Shown here in pieces: positions 51,793-61,702 of a stretch of DNA of 64,000 bases (the stretch's first letter is position 1; the number at the start of each line of letters is the position of its first letter). This DNA comes from Micrococcaceae bacterium Sec5.7 (GTDB lineage Bacteria > Actinomycetota > Actinomycetes > Actinomycetales > Micrococcaceae): assembly GCA_039636785.1 (NCBI GenBank), contig CP144169.1, positions 310,001-374,000 on the forward strand. Direction: 5' to 3'. Position numbers and translations under genes: made by a program. The notes beneath the pieces are model-generated. The model had not been told where the DNA came from. It was given only the letters and a program-made list of their open reading frames with translations, and made no database searches.

Positions 51793-52287
51793 ATGCACAC
51801 AATTATTCGCAAGGGGCTGCTCGGCACCCTCTTGGCCGGCGTGCTACTTGCCCTCGGCGCCACCGCTGCAACAGCAGCGGATACCACCTCCGGCTCGGAC
51901 GGCATTCTGTCCGGCTCACAGGTCGTCGCACCCGTAACAGCCCCCATCACCCTCGGCGCCACATCACTGGGCCTGCTCGGCGACTCAACAGCAACAACCA
52001 CCACACCCTCCGCAACTCCGGCAGCCACCACTTCGGGAACCGACGGCACCGCCTCCGGAACCCAGGTAGTCGCACCCGTAACAGTGCCGATCAATCTGGG
52101 CGCAACGTCTGTGGGGGTCGTGGGGGACTCCACGGCTACCGTCGTGAACCCGCCCGTCGTCAACCCGCCCGTCCTGGCTTCCACGGGAGCCAACTCTGAG
52201 TGGGCTCCTCTCGCGGGGATCCTATTGCTTTCAGGCCTCCATTTTCTGGCCGCAGGACGCAAGGCCCGGGCCTTGGCACACAAGTAG
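51793..52287 (+). CDS. Chaplin-like surface protein with two repeats and LAxTG sorting signal
   Basis: 164 residues. Signal peptide to about residue 29. Two homologous segments follow (about residues 40-67 and 88-115) with the pattern SG-[ST]-QVVAP-VT-[AV]-PI-x-LGATS-x-G-x-[LV]-GDSTA. This matches the chaplin domain of Streptomyces (SGNxVQxPVxxPVNVCGNSxxVxG), but both Cys positions are absent. The C terminus has LASTG (128-132), a hydrophobic helix and a basic tail, the class-E sortase LAxTG signal. Long chaplins of Streptomyces have the same plan: two chaplin domains plus LAxTG. A cell-wall-anchored amphipathic surface protein is likely. Confidence 0.8.
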   Translation: MHTIIRKGLLGTLLAGVLLALGATAATAADTTSGSDGILSGSQVVAPVTAPITLGATSLGLLGDSTATTTTPSATPAATTSGTDGTASGTQVVAPVTVPINLGATSVGVVGDSTATVVNPPVVNPPVLASTGANSEWAPLAGILLLSGLHFLAAGRKARALAHK

Positions 52288-52552
52288 CCCGGTTGTCTGT
52301 GGCGGACGTTCTTCCGACCATCGACAACCTGGCTCCTGTCGCTTGCAGGCCAGCCACTAGGGAAGGAGGTATTAATTTCCGCTGAGGCGGAACACCCAGC
52401 ACATTTCCTTGTTACATCGGCGGTTCGACTGCGAAGCTTCCTCCAGGGGCTCGCGGCCGGGCCGTCGGTGTGCCCGCAAGGGTGGAGCCTTCCCGCGCAG
52501 CCCACTATCCTTGGGAGTGCACTTCGACCAAGTGCGGACGAGGGACGGGGAC

Positions 52553-53677
52553 ATGTTGGAAGGTTCACCCATCGGGGTGAGTGTTGATGTACTCGGAGGG
52601 CGCTACCGGCTCGGTGATGTGATCGGCCGTGGCGGAATGTCCTCGGTCTACATGGCCCGCGATGAAAATCTTGGCCGTGACGTGGCTCTGAAACTTTTCG
52701 CACCGCAGGCTCCTGACGCCGACGAACTCAAGCGGCAGGAAGCTGAAATCGAGCTCCTGGCAACGCTGAACCACCCCAGCCTGGTGACACTTTTCGACGC
52801 CGGCGTTGACACGCGCATCCCGGACGAGCCCCGGCCCTTCCTGACCATGGAACTGGTGGACGGGCAGGACTTGCGCACCCGGCTCAGGCACAGCCGCGTC
52901 CCGCTGGACGAACTGGCCGTGATTGGTGCCGGCACTGCGGATGCCCTGGCTTATGTTCATGACCTGGGCATCATCCACCGGGACATCAAACCGGCCAACA
53001 TCCTGCTGGTCCACGTCCGTCCGGGTGAACCTCTGCGCCCCAAGCTGACGGATTTCGGCATCGCCAGAATCGTGGACGGCACCCGCCTCACCGCAACCGG
53101 AACCATGGTGGGAACAGCCGCCTATCTGAGCCCCGAACAGGCCATGGGCTCTCCCCTGTCGCCGGCCTCGGACATCTATTCGCTGGGACTTGTGCTCGTT
53201 GAATGCATCAAGGGAAAAGTGGAGTACCCCGGCAGCGCCGTCGAGTCAGCCGTGGCCCGGCTTCACCGCGCGCCGGAACTTCCTGACGATGTCCCGGCTG
53301 AGTGGGCGAAACTGCTTAGCTCCATGACGGCCACCGAGCCCTTGGAAAGACCGACGGCGGCAGACGTTGAAGTCGCCCTGCGGCAGGCCCTGGTGTCAGC
53401 TGCGTCAACGCCCGGAGTGCTTGTGGAGGAACGGACCAGGGTCCTGCCTGCGTTGCCGGCCAGGCGTCCGCGCGTCCCGTTGCTGGTTCGGCTGCGCCGC
53501 GGTGGCCAGCGTGCATGGCTCGCCGCCGTGCTGTTTATCGTTGCCCTGATCGCGGGGACCGCCGCAATCGCAGTGGCAGTCACCGCCCCGTCAGCCCCCG
53601 ACGTCGTTCCTTACCCCACGGTGGCCGGAACTCTGGGCGATCACCTGGCAGAACTGCAAAAGAGCGTGGAGCCATGA
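52553..53677 (+). CDS. Membrane Ser/Thr protein kinase (Hanks type) without sensor domain
   Basis: 374 residues. The kinase domain (about 17-290) has the Gly loop IGRGGMSSVY, Lys47 in VALKLF, the catalytic loop IIHRDIKPANILL, KLTDFGIARI and the activation-segment end GTAAYLSPEQAMG. A juxtamembrane basic stretch, one transmembrane helix (WLAAVLFIVALIAGTAAIAVAV) and an external tail of only about 30 residues follow, so there are no PASTA repeats. ATG at 52553 (GAGGGACGGGGAC upstream). Its stop overlaps the lipoprotein gene by four bases. Confidence 0.92.
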   Translation: MLEGSPIGVSVDVLGGRYRLGDVIGRGGMSSVYMARDENLGRDVALKLFAPQAPDADELKRQEAEIELLATLNHPSLVTLFDAGVDTRIPDEPRPFLTMELVDGQDLRTRLRHSRVPLDELAVIGAGTADALAYVHDLGIIHRDIKPANILLVHVRPGEPLRPKLTDFGIARIVDGTRLTATGTMVGTAAYLSPEQAMGSPLSPASDIYSLGLVLVECIKGKVEYPGSAVESAVARLHRAPELPDDVPAEWAKLLSSMTATEPLERPTAADVEVALRQALVSAASTPGVLVEERTRVLPALPARRPRVPLLVRLRRGGQRAWLAAVLFIVALIAGTAAIAVAVTAPSAPDVVPYPTVAGTLGDHLAELQKSVEP

Positions 53678-54144
53678 ATACGGTGAAACAGATTCCCGCA
53701 CAGGGCATCAGGCCGCGCCGTCCGGGCACTGCTATCGCCGGCTGCATACTGGCAGCAGTGCTTGCCGGGTGCGGCGCTACCGCACCGGATCTGGGCAGCG
53801 ACGCCGCCACACAGTTCCAGCAGCGTGTGCTCACGGTCAGCCGGGCCGCTGCCGGCAACGATCCTGCCACGGCACTGAAGTCACTGGACGCGCTTGTCGC
53901 TGACCTTAACGCCGCCGCATCCAGCGGCCAGGTTTCCTTCAAACGGCACCAGAAGATTCTGGGCGCAGTGATCGCGGTCCGGGCCGACCTCACGGCAGCG
54001 AAGGAAGCCGCGCGAGTCGCCGCTGGGGCCGCCGCTGCTGCGGAAGCCGCTCGGGCCGCTGCCGAAGCCAAAGGAGTTCCCGCTCAAGCGCCCGCCGAAG
54101 GCAACAACGGTAAGAACAAAGACGGCAAAGGCAAGGGCCACTGA
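53674..54144 (+). CDS. Lipoprotein translationally coupled to the Ser/Thr kinase
   Basis: 156 residues. Signal peptide with lipobox VLAGC (Cys33), then a mostly helical domain (QQRVLTVSRAAAGNDPATALKSLDALVADLNAAASSGQVSFKRHQKILGAVIAVRADLTAAKEAARVAAGAAAAAEAARAA, split by Gly) that should form a coiled coil of about 90 residues. A Gly/Lys/Asn-rich tail ends in His. The ATGA overlap with the kinase gene indicates coupled expression. It may act as the kinase's extracytoplasmic sensor or partner, since the kinase itself has almost no external part; this is inference. Confidence 0.8.
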   Translation: MNTVKQIPAQGIRPRRPGTAIAGCILAAVLAGCGATAPDLGSDAATQFQQRVLTVSRAAAGNDPATALKSLDALVADLNAAASSGQVSFKRHQKILGAVIAVRADLTAAKEAARVAAGAAAAAEAARAAAEAKGVPAQAPAEGNNGKNKDGKGKGH

Positions 54145-54512
54145 CGTCTGCCCTCTCCATTGGATTATGACTTTTGGTCGCCACACTTAGTTGTCTATGT
54201 CAATCTCATTCAGGACCACCGTGACGGCTTGATCCAGGTCCACCTCGGGTTCCTTAGTGGCTGATTTGTTGTTGTCTGGTGTGGGCGGGTTGCGCCCGCC
54301 CCGTCCGGGCCGTCTACTTGCCGCCGTACCTTCGGATGAGGGTCCGGCTGGAGCGGATCTCGTCCCTGCCGGGACGACGTCGTCGGTGCGGCCCGCGTTG
54401 TCACCAATGGCTGCAGCGGAGACGACGGTGGCTGTGGTCGCCCCTGTTCAACGAATAGATACGGGCCACAGCTGGGATTGCAGTTCGGCGGTGCCTCCGG
54501 TTTGGGCGGCCG
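54145..54512. other. Gap with a startless minus-strand reading frame (gene remnant)
   Basis: 368 bases. On the minus strand a frame of about 85 codons (ending in TAA at 54187) has no usable start. Its end reads EPEVDLDQAVTVVLNEIDIDN and looks like real protein. Its last 49 bases before the stop (54191-54239) recur, 78 percent identical, at 57133-57181 on the other side of the ABC exporter. A plus-strand frame at 54257-54520 overlaps it but looks less coding-like. Confidence 0.4.
54191..54239 (-). repeat. Direct repeat flanking the ABC exporter, left copy
   Basis: 49 bases, identical to 57133-57181 at 38 of 49 positions without gaps and in the same orientation. Both copies encode on the minus strand LD-x-A-x-TVV-x4-DID, so it may derive from the end of one gene. 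Confidence 0.65.
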
Positions 54513-56150
54513 CTAGGTAACGTCCCGCCGTCGGAAGCCCCAGAGCCCGATGACGGCGAGGACCAGTGCCACGACCGTGAGGAGGATGAGCGGCCCGGGG
54601 TCGAACGCGGCAGCGGGCAGGGAAGAGGTCAGGACGAACGGGGAAATCTTCAGTAGTCCGGTGTCCAGGCGCAGCATCGCAATGATGACGTCCAGGACGA
54701 AGAAGAAGATCAGCACGGCGTACGTTCCAACAGCTGCCAGCCCTGGTGTCAGGCCGAACAGTGCGCCGGCCAGCGCTGTCATGACCCATACCGCGGGCAG
54801 GCGTGTGAGAACGGATCCGAGCAGCACCCAGAAATCGCCGGTGTGGCCGGTTATCGCGGAGCTGCCGGCACCGAGTGTCGCACCGAAGATGCCAAGAACG
54901 ACGACCGCGCCTCCGGCCGCGACGGCCAGACCTGCACCGGCCCAGCGCAGCCGGTGCAGGGGCGTGGAGAGGACCGATTCCGCCAGTCCGCAGGTTTCTT
55001 CGCTACGCAGCCGCAGGATGACGGAGATGCCAAAAACGCTGAAGATCTGGCACATTTCATCGGTCACCAGCGCGTAAAACGCGAACACCGGCTCGCCTCC
55101 GCTGATCATGTTCTTCAGGACGGGGCTCGCGGCAATTTGGGCTGCGGCCCCTTGGGCGGTGCCGGCCATCAGCAGCCCGACCGCGGCGGCGCCGGCGGCC
55201 CAGCCCGCCAGGGCGGCGGCGTTCAGGCGCAGGGCAACGGTGAAGGGACCGGCCAGCCAGTCCTGCGCTTCTCCCGGTCCGGGCCGGTCCGTGAGGAGTC
55301 CGGCGCCGACATCGCGGCGCAGCACCAGACCCAGAGCGGCCGCCACGGAAATGACCAGGAAGAGGAGGACCGGCAGCAACGGAGTCAGCCGGTCCCTGGC
55401 GTAGGGCTGCACAGCGTCGGCCCAGCCAAACGGGCTTAACCAGCCAGGCCAGTCCGGACCGCCGATGTCAGGGAGGCCGCGCAGCACATACAGCAGGCCC
55501 AGCACCGCACCGCCGATACCGGCCGCCATCCGCGAGCCGCTGCTCAGCTGGGCCGCCAAAGCCGCGACAGCCGTCATTGTCCACCCAAAAGAGGCCAGCT
55601 GCAGCCCCAGTGCCCAGGACCCGGCGGCCGGCAACCCCAAACCAGTCAGGGCCGCGCCGGTGGCGGCCGCCAGCATCAGGTTGGCGCCCGCGGTCACTGC
55701 GCTGGCGGCCGCAAGGGGTGCGCACCGTCCTAGGACCGCACCCCCGAGGAGCTCGCGGAGCCCCTCTTCTTCGTCCCTGCGGGTATGGCGCAGGACGGTG
55801 AACAGGCTGGCCAAGCCCAGACCGATGATGCCGAATGCGGTGACACGCCAAGCGGTGAGACCGCCGACGGAGGCGCTGTGAACCCGGCCCAAAAAGAGCA
55901 GTTCGGCCGGATTGGTGTTGCTCAGGCCGGCAAGGATGGTCCGGTCCTGTTCCGTCGGGAACTCCGCCGGAATGACGGCGGCAACCATCAGCACAAGTAC
56001 AAAGACGAGGCCGTACCACAGTGGAAGGCGGAGACGATCCCGCCGCAGGATGAGCCTGGCACACTGCCAGGTACCGGCAAAGAACGAGCCGGCACCCCGA
56101 TCCGCTGCGGCTGCAGCCGCTGCCTGCCCGCGGGCCACCGATGGGGTCAT
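54513..56150 (-). CDS. ABC exporter permease (ABC-2 type, polyketide-antibiotic exporter-like)
   Basis: 545 residues with about 12 hydrophobic segments arranged as two six-helix halves, as in the large single-chain permeases of antibiotic exporters (TnrB3/TipB type in actinobacteria). RLILRRDRLRLPLWYGLVFVLVLMVAAVIPAEFPTEQDRTILAGLSNTNPAELLFLGRVH near the N terminus and LRHTRRDEEEGLRELLGGAVLGR are typical (quoted here in shortened form). It pairs with the upstream ATPase, overlapping by four bases. Substrate unknown; drug or natural-product export is the family guess. Confidence 0.88.
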   Translation of the reverse strand: MTPSVARGQAAAAAAADRGAGSFFAGTWQCARLILRRDRLRLPLWYGLVFVLVLMVAAVIPAEFPTEQDRTILAGLSNTNPAELLFLGRVHSASVGGLTAWRVTAFGIIGLGLASLFTVLRHTRRDEEEGLRELLGGAVLGRCAPLAAASAVTAGANLMLAAATGAALTGLGLPAAGSWALGLQLASFGWTMTAVAALAAQLSSGSRMAAGIGGAVLGLLYVLRGLPDIGGPDWPGWLSPFGWADAVQPYARDRLTPLLPVLLFLVISVAAALGLVLRRDVGAGLLTDRPGPGEAQDWLAGPFTVALRLNAAALAGWAAGAAAVGLLMAGTAQGAAAQIAASPVLKNMISGGEPVFAFYALVTDEMCQIFSVFGISVILRLRSEETCGLAESVLSTPLHRLRWAGAGLAVAAGGAVVVLGIFGATLGAGSSAITGHTGDFWVLLGSVLTRLPAVWVMTALAGALFGLTPGLAAVGTYAVLIFFFVLDVIIAMLRLDTGLLKISPFVLTSSLPAAAFDPGPLILLTVVALVLAVIGLWGFRRRDVT

Positions 56151-57103
56151 GACGCCGCCCGGCTCCTGCGTCCTCCCGCGGCCGATGCGCCGGGCGCGCC
56201 GGGCGCGCCGATGTCCGTGCCGTAGTGGCTCAGGAATAGTTCCTCCAGAGTGGGTGGCTGGATCGTGAGTGAGCGTATTTCATGCCGGGCCAGCAGTCCC
56301 ATGATGGCGTCCAGGGCCTCGGCGTCGGCATGGAAGGACACACGCCGGCCATCCACGCGTACGTCCGAAACGCCCGCCATCGCGGACAGCTGCGCAGGGA
56401 CGGAGCCGAGCACGGCGGTGACCCGGCTGCTGGCCAAATGACGCAGCTCAGCCAGCGTGCCGGTCTCGACATTGCGCCCGGAGCGGATGATGCTGACACG
56501 GTCACAGAGCTGTTCGACCTCGGTCAGCATGTGGCTGGAGAGCAGCACGGAGCCGCCTTCATCACGTGCCGCGCGGACCTGGGACTTGAAGACGGCTTCC
56601 ATCAGCGGATCCAGCCCGACCGTCGGTTCATCAAAGATCATCAGTTCGGCGTCCGACGCCAATGCCGCCACCAGGCCGACTTTCTGCCTGTTGCCCTTGG
56701 AGTACGTGTGCGCCTTCCTGCGCGGATCGAGCTCAAAGATCCCGATGAGCTCATCGCGGCGGCGTTTGCTCAAGCCGCCGCGGAATCGGCCGAGAATATC
56801 GATGATCTCGCCGCCGGTCAGATTCGGCCACAGAACGACGTCGCCCGGCACATAGGCCAGCCTGCGGTGCAGCGTGGCGGCATCGCGCCACGGGTCGCCG
56901 CCGAGCAGAATGGCAGACCCGCCGGAGGCCCTGAGAAGACCCAGCAGGATGCGCAGCGTGGTGGTTTTACCGGCGCCGTTGGGGCCCAGAAACCCGTGGA
57001 CTTCGCCACGTTCAACGGCGAGATCCAGCCCGTCCAGAGCCAAAGTTCTACCGAAGCTCTTGACCAGCCCGGCAATCTCGACGACGTTGTCCATGCGGCT
57101 CAC
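56147..57103 (-). CDS. ABC exporter ATPase (DrrA type)
   Basis: 318 residues. Walker A FLGPNGAGKTTTLRILLGLL, LAYVPGDVVLWPNLTGGE (Q-loop position without the usual Gln), signature YSKGNRQKVGLVAAL in place of LSGG, Walker B LMIFDEPTVGLDPLM and His switch in LLSSHMLTEVEQL. The C-terminal 90 residues are the DrrA-type extension. GTG start at 57103, ATG at 57094 as alternative. The altered signature (SKGN) is common in this exporter group. It drives the permease encoded next. Confidence 0.92.
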   Translation of the reverse strand: MSRMDNVVEIAGLVKSFGRTLALDGLDLAVERGEVHGFLGPNGAGKTTTLRILLGLLRASGGSAILLGGDPWRDAATLHRRLAYVPGDVVLWPNLTGGEIIDILGRFRGGLSKRRRDELIGIFELDPRRKAHTYSKGNRQKVGLVAALASDAELMIFDEPTVGLDPLMEAVFKSQVRAARDEGGSVLLSSHMLTEVEQLCDRVSIIRSGRNVETGTLAELRHLASSRVTAVLGSVPAQLSAMAGVSDVRVDGRRVSFHADAEALDAIMGLLARHEIRSLTIQPPTLEELFLSHYGTDIGAPGAPGASAAGGRRSRAAS

Positions 57104-57132
57104 GATACTCCGTACGAGGCCGCCGATCTGGG

Positions 57133-57181
57133 CTGTCTATGTCCTTCTGTTCCGGGACGACCGTGAGGGCTAAATCCAGGT
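57133..57181 (-). repeat. Direct repeat flanking the ABC exporter, right copy
   Basis: Counterpart of 54191-54239 (38 of 49 identical). It lies 30 bases upstream of the ATPase start, directly next to the palindromic repeat at 57178-57236. Confidence 0.65.
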
Positions 57182-57236
57182 AGCAGCACACGCTGTTTTG
57201 AGCGCCCAAAACGACGTGTGCTGCTACCCCGTTGGG
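57178..57236 (-). repeat. Post-stop palindromic repeat, copy 2
   Basis: Perfect 14-base arms at 57179-57192 and 57215-57228, plus inner GTTTTG/CAAAAC pairing, so nearly the whole 50 bases fold into one hairpin. On the minus strand it begins with CCCAAC two bases after the stop of the 38-residue ORF, exactly as copy 1 does after its gene. Confidence 0.7.
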
Positions 57237-57238
57237 AA

Positions 57239-57355
57239 TTAACCCAGGCGTTCTTTCAGGTGCTCGTCCAGGGCCGCGAGGAAGTCCTCGGTGGTCAGGT
57301 GCGCCTGGTCCGGGCCCGCCAGGAGCGCCTGGTCCCTGGTCATATTTTCAGACAC
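57239..57355 (-). CDS. Small protein of 38 residues, unknown function
   Basis: GTG at 57355 with AGAGGAG six bases upstream, giving VSENMTRDQALLAG, then PDQAHLTTEDFLAALDEHLKERLG and a TAA stop. Codon use is like the neighbours (third-position G/C), and the peptide is acidic and probably helical in its second half. No homologue comes to mind. It lies about 170 bases downstream of the isocitrate dehydrogenase stop, beyond that gene's terminator, and is followed directly by the palindromic repeat. It could also be the tail of a lost gene, but the good ribosome-binding site argues for a real ORF. Confidence 0.55.
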   Translation of the reverse strand: MSENMTRDQALLAGPDQAHLTTEDFLAALDEHLKERLG

Positions 57356-57456
57356 TCGTTCTCCTCTGGTTCAGGGCACGAGCAACTCCGCTCCGCGCCC
57401 GGGCATGCGGAACATCCGTCCTGCCACTGGCTCTGAACCGCAACAGCCACAGGCGT

Positions 57457-57497
57457 TAAAGCACAACCGGCGCACCAGGAGATCCCGGTACGCCGGC
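57457..57497 (-). terminator. Probable terminator of the isocitrate dehydrogenase gene
   Basis: Arms at 57467-57476 and 57487-57496 pair at nine of ten positions. On the minus strand TTGTGCTTT follows. About 28 bases after the stop. Confidence 0.5.
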
Positions 57498-57523
57498 TAT
57501 GGGCCGGCTGAAAATCCTGAGGA

Positions 57524-59788
<2,265 letters not shown>

Positions 59789-59978
59789 TTATTTCACCAC
59801 GTCTAACTTACCTGAGGACGCCGGAATGAGCCCCACGCTGTGCCCTGAAACACTTTCCGTGACCGCTGCAAAAAGGGCAGTAAAGCGTACGACGGCGGTG
59901 CGCGCCCAGGCGGCAGGACGTCGTCGTGCAGTAGTCAGTGCACCGGACGGTGCTCCAGGCTCCTCTACGGAGCGGTGG

Positions 59979-60272
59979 TCAGCGCCCTTTGTGCGGGAGA
60001 TCGCTGGGCCACAGCAACACGTACTTGGCGTCCTGGTTGCGCAGTAGCTCCGTGGCCGTGAAGGAGAGGATCGGGTCCACATCGCGCAGCTGGTTGGTCG
60101 CGGCCACGGACGCGCTGGCACCCTGTTGAGCCGCGGTCCCGGACTGTTTGGCGGCCTTTTCCTCGACCGCGAGGTGGCGGCCGTGCAGCGGTGCTGAAGG
60201 TTTGCCGGACTTCCCAAATGGAGTCATGACGATTGCCCCGAATCGGTAATTGCCCGGAGCCCAGTCAGACAT
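59979..60272 (-). CDS. Small hypothetical protein
   Basis: 97 residues starting at ATG 60272 (MSDWAPGNYRFGAIVMTPFG). The third codon positions are strongly G/C and the composition is protein-like. The middle is Ala/Gln/Ser-rich (KQSGTAAQQGASASVAATNQ) and the C-terminal part is more conserved-looking (LRDVDPILSFTATELLRNQDAKYVLLWPSDLP). No signal peptide or membrane helix. I do not recognise the family. The longer frame to 60395 adds an unlikely basic stretch. It is divergent from the serine protease gene, sharing a 220-base promoter region. Confidence 0.6.
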   Translation of the reverse strand: MSDWAPGNYRFGAIVMTPFGKSGKPSAPLHGRHLAVEEKAAKQSGTAAQQGASASVAATNQLRDVDPILSFTATELLRNQDAKYVLLWPSDLPHKGR

Positions 60273-60385
60273 TCGTATAGCTGATGAATGAAAATTACCC
60301 CGAAACGCCCCCCGTTGCGCCAGTACGACATGCAGAAATTTGATGGGAAGCAGGGACGGACGCCCACGATTCCGGTGAAATACAC

Positions 60386-60419
60386 GATATGACACTACTA
60401 TTTACAAATTTGTCATATC
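60386..60419. promoter_or_regulatory. Inverted repeat upstream of the serine protease gene
   Basis: Perfect nine-base arms GATATGACA (60386-60394) and TGTCATATC (60411-60419) separated by 16 AT-rich bases, about 70 bases before the protease start and about 115 before the divergent small gene. It looks like an operator for a dimeric regulator, possibly overlapping a promoter. Confidence 0.5.
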
Positions 60420-60491
60420 TGGGTAGGTTCAGTTTCGTCACTCAACGGACACCACCAACGTCCGTCGCCACCCCAATTAGGTAGGACAATA

Positions 60492-61466
60492 ATGACAAGC
60501 ACCAAGACTCTGGCCACCAGCCTGTTGAGCCTTTCCGCGGCAGCCCTGCTGGCGCTTTGTGCCGCCGGCGGCGCCACTGCCACCCCTGCAGCGTCGCAGG
60601 ACAAGGACACACCCCAGGTTGCGAGCGCAACAATCGAGAGCTCGGGCGTGGCCGACTACTGGACAGCGGACCGCATGCGCACCGCCATCCCCGGCGACGT
60701 TCTCGCCAACAAGGCCCTGGACCGCGGCAACAGCTCCAAGGCCGGCACCGTAGAGAAGGGTTCCAGCACCAGGATCGCGGGCAAGGCCGGCCAGGCCAAG
60801 CCCACCCTGCACGCTGACGAAACCCCGGTTTCCCACATTGGAAAAGTCTTCTTCTCCATGGGCGGCAGCAACTATGTGTGCTCCGGCAACTCGGTGGTCG
60901 CCACCAACAAGAGCACCGTCTCCACCGCCGGCCACTGCGTCAACGAGGGCCCTGGTGCCTTCGCCACCAACTTCGTGTTCGTGCCGGCATACCTGAACGG
61001 CGCGGCACCGTATGGCAAGTGGGCAGCAAAGGCCCTGTACACGACCACCCAGTGGAGCTCCGCCGGCGACATGCAGTACGACACCGGCTTCGCCGTGGTT
61101 TCCCCGCTCAGCGGACAGAACCTGGCCGACGTCGTCGGCGCTTCGGGTGTCCAGTTCAACGCAGCGCGCGGCCTGACCTACAAGTCCTATGGCTACCCCG
61201 CTGCAACACCGTTCAACGGCGAGTCGCTCAAGAGCTGCACGGGGGTTGCCAGCAACGATCCCAACAACCCCCAGTTCAACGCCCAGGGCATCAAGTGCGA
61301 CATGACCGGCGGCTCCTCCGGCGGCCCGTGGTTCATCGGCACCGGCTCCAACGGCTACCAGAACTCCATCAACAGCTACGGATATGGCAGCCGGTCTACC
61401 GTGATGTACGGCCCGTACTGGGGCTCAGTCATCCAGCAGGCGTATTCGAATGCGGCCGCATCCTAA
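60492..61466 (+). CDS. Secreted trypsin-like serine protease (V8/glutamyl endopeptidase type)
   Basis: 324 residues. Signal peptide to about residue 30, then a propeptide-like region containing DYWTADRMRTAIP (Tyr56-Trp57-Thr58). The catalytic triad is visible: His148 in STAGHC, Asp197 in DMQYDTGFAV and Ser276 in GGSSGGPW. Cys130/Cys149 and Cys250/Cys269 are placed to form disulfides. It is an extracellular protease of the chymotrypsin fold, and the GGSSGGPW form suggests the glutamyl endopeptidase branch. ATG at 60492. A small ORF overlapping its stop repeats the YWT motif. Confidence 0.9.
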   Translation: MTSTKTLATSLLSLSAAALLALCAAGGATATPAASQDKDTPQVASATIESSGVADYWTADRMRTAIPGDVLANKALDRGNSSKAGTVEKGSSTRIAGKAGQAKPTLHADETPVSHIGKVFFSMGGSNYVCSGNSVVATNKSTVSTAGHCVNEGPGAFATNFVFVPAYLNGAAPYGKWAAKALYTTTQWSSAGDMQYDTGFAVVSPLSGQNLADVVGASGVQFNAARGLTYKSYGYPAATPFNGESLKSCTGVASNDPNNPQFNAQGIKCDMTGGSSGGPWFIGTGSNGYQNSINSYGYGSRSTVMYGPYWGSVIQQAYSNAAAS

Positions 61467-61641
61467 GGACGTTTCACCCGCCAATGAGCCAGTCAGCCAC
61501 AGTGAGTCGAGCCAGCGCCCGGAGGAAATCCTCGAGTACTGGACGCCCGAGCGGCTGAAAGAAGCCAGGCCCCGTGAAATCCGGTTACCGGACAAGGAAA
61601 CTTGCCGCCAGGAAACCCGGCATGGGTCTGAGGGAAAATAA
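61450..61641 (+). CDS. Small protein carrying the protease's YWT propeptide motif
   Basis: 63 residues, ATG at 61450 inside the last codons of the protease gene (17-base overlap, other frame). Residues 24-50 (PEEILEYWTPERLKEARP, then REIRLPDKE) match the propeptide segment of the protease (VADYWTADRMRTAIPGD) in the pattern YWT-x2-R-[ML]-x2-A-x-P. No signal peptide is present, the protein is hydrophilic and highly charged, and it has one Cys. It may be a remnant of a second protease gene or a separate cytosolic partner. Followed by the purH terminator hairpin. Confidence 0.6.
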   Translation: MRPHPKDVSPANEPVSHSESSQRPEEILEYWTPERLKEARPREIRLPDKETCRQETRHGSEGK

Positions 61642-61651
61642 CTGAATAAAC

Positions 61652-61692
61652 AACGACGGCGGCTGTCCCCTCAGGGGGCAGCCGCCGTCGTT
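61652..61692 (-). terminator. Terminator of purH, possibly bidirectional
   Basis: Perfect 14-base arms at 61652-61665 and 61679-61692 with a CCCC/GGGG inner stem. On the minus strand it is followed by GTTTATT. It lies 11 bases after the purH stop and 11 bases after the small ORF's stop on the other strand. Confidence 0.85.
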
Positions 61693-61702
61693 CGTGTGTT
61701 GC

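Noticed and set aside
54257..54520. 87-codon plus-strand ORF MADLLLSGVGG...
   Set aside because: No Shine-Dalgarno, no recognisable feature, and the opposite strand has the more protein-like frame and the repeat.
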